Below, one piece after another: positions 63,389 through 64,000 of a DNA stretch of 64,000 nucleotides. The translations under genes and the position numbers were made by a program. The DNA comes from Methylocella silvestris (GTDB taxonomy: Bacteria > Pseudomonadota > Alphaproteobacteria > Rhizobiales > Beijerinckiaceae): the NCBI RefSeq assembly GCF_002891535.1, contig NZ_PDZR01000001.1, positions 682,001-746,000 on the forward strand, read 5' to 3'. The notes beneath the pieces are model-generated. The model was not told where the DNA came from. It saw only the letters and a program-made list of their open reading frames with translations, and made no database searches. Each line of letters begins with the position of its first letter. The first letter of the stretch is position 1.

Positions 63389-64000
63389 CTATTTCAAGAT
63401 GGCGAATTTTCCGCCGGCGACTTCAAGGACGAGCACGCCCGAGACGACGGCTGGGCTGCGGTCCGGCGTAAAGGCGAAAGCGCCCATGACGCCCTCGAAT
63501 TTGGTCTTGAGCAATGCGTCGCGGATGGCGTCGCCGCTGAGATCCCTGGCCTCGTTCAGCGCCCGCGCCGCAATCTTGATCGTGTCATAGGCCTGCGCTG
63601 CGAACTGGTCGGGGTCCGAGCCATATTTGGCGCGATAGGCCTCGATGAACTTCACATTGAGCGGATCGCTCTTGCCGACGAACCATGGGCTGCCGACAAG
63701 CAGCCCATCGGCGGCGGGTCCGGCGATCTCAAGCACCTTCGGCGAGTTCATGCCATTGCCGCCGATCGCCCGCACGTTTTGCGGCAGGCCGAGCGCCTGC
63801 TTTGCGAGCAGAATTCCGGCGCCGGCGTCGGCCAGCGCCGAGATGACGATCGCGTCGGGATGGAGGCTCGCGATCTTGGTCAGCTGGGCGGAAAAGTCGG
63901 TATCCTTGGCGCCGAATGTCTCCGTCGTCAGGACCTCGAAGCCAAGATCGGCGAGCGCCGTCTTCATCACGTCATAGGCCGATTTTGTGAAGGCGTCGTC
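63389..64000 (-). CDS. branched-chain amino acid ABC transporter substrate-binding protein (partial)
   Basis: The C-terminal ~200 residues of a LivJ/LivK-type periplasmic binding protein; the 5' end is beyond the window. The visible part includes FGAKDTDFSAQLTKIASLHP, VISALADAGAGILLAKQALG, SPWFVGKSDPLNVKFIEAYR and FAAQAYDTIKIAARALNEA. First gene of the liv operon as transcribed leftward. Substrate specificity cannot be told; such proteins also bind amides, urea or other amino acids. Confidence 0.9.
   Translation of the reverse strand, partial: DDAFTKSAYDVMKTALADLGFEVLTTETFGAKDTDFSAQLTKIASLHPDAIVISALADAGAGILLAKQALGLPQNVRAIGGNGMNSPKVLEIAGPAADGLLVGSPWFVGKSDPLNVKFIEAYRAKYGSDPDQFAAQAYDTIKIAARALNEARDLSGDAIRDALLKTKFEGVMGAFAFTPDRSPAVVSGVLVLEVAGGKFAILK

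Overview
The window reads as chromosomal DNA of a GC-rich alphaproteobacterium of the order Hyphomicrobiales. A methylotroph-like member of the Beijerinckiaceae (Methylocella/Methylocapsa type) fits best. This rests on protein character, the Rhizobiales-style flagellar gene order, CtrA/GANTC-type sites before dnaA, and an ABC system of the kind linked to PQQ-dependent alcohol dehydrogenases. The taxonomic placement is inference; no rRNA gene is present.

Layout. (1) 1-7697 is a genomic island: small unknown genes, an XRE regulator with two operator-like palindromes, a lone response regulator, a putative stress-promoter-driven exported protein and a tyrosine recombinase. It ends at a 3' half of an elongator tRNA-Met(CAT), the probable attachment site. 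(2) 7654-10582 is a decay zone holding a secreted-protein operon, a twice-frameshifted sensor kinase remnant and a glycosyltransferase remnant. (3) 10695-16340 carries an exported DUF1236-like protein, a CbpA/CbpM chaperone pair with a receiver protein, a BaiN-like flavoprotein, pheA and a membrane cytochrome c. (4) 16491-23005 is a yejABEF peptide importer operon with a PIN-type toxin-antitoxin pair between yejE and yejF. (5) 23196-28422 holds otsA and a treS-maltokinase fusion (trehalose). (6) 28569-35506 is the housekeeping block rpsT, dnaA, ruvC, ruvA, tsaD, hemC, hemD. (7) 35538-42551 has a PQQ/alcohol-dehydrogenase-associated ABC system (possibly a lanthanide lut-like system), a cytochrome c and a second NMT1-type ABC importer. 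(8) 42611-46914 has recQ, ggt and an LprI-like protein. (9) 47273-53228 is a flagellar segment (flgD fliQ flhA fliR, FliJ-like, rod-binding, FlgN-like, FliL-like), with fliR frameshifted. (10) 53568-55664 holds membrane and PilZ proteins. (11) 56169-58758 is modABC. (12) 58913-60151 has an SDR and an ArsR-type regulator. (13) 60128-64000 is a liv branched-chain amino-acid importer, cut by the window end.

Most of the window is ordinary core metabolism. The unusual points are the island junction at tRNA-Met, the two-operator XRE switch, the toxin-antitoxin pair coupled on both sides into the yej operon, hemC without a usable standard start codon, a one-base deletion in fliR, the cell-cycle-type sites before dnaA, and the PQQ-linked ABC cluster. 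I saw no CRISPR array, rRNA operon or intact insertion sequence.
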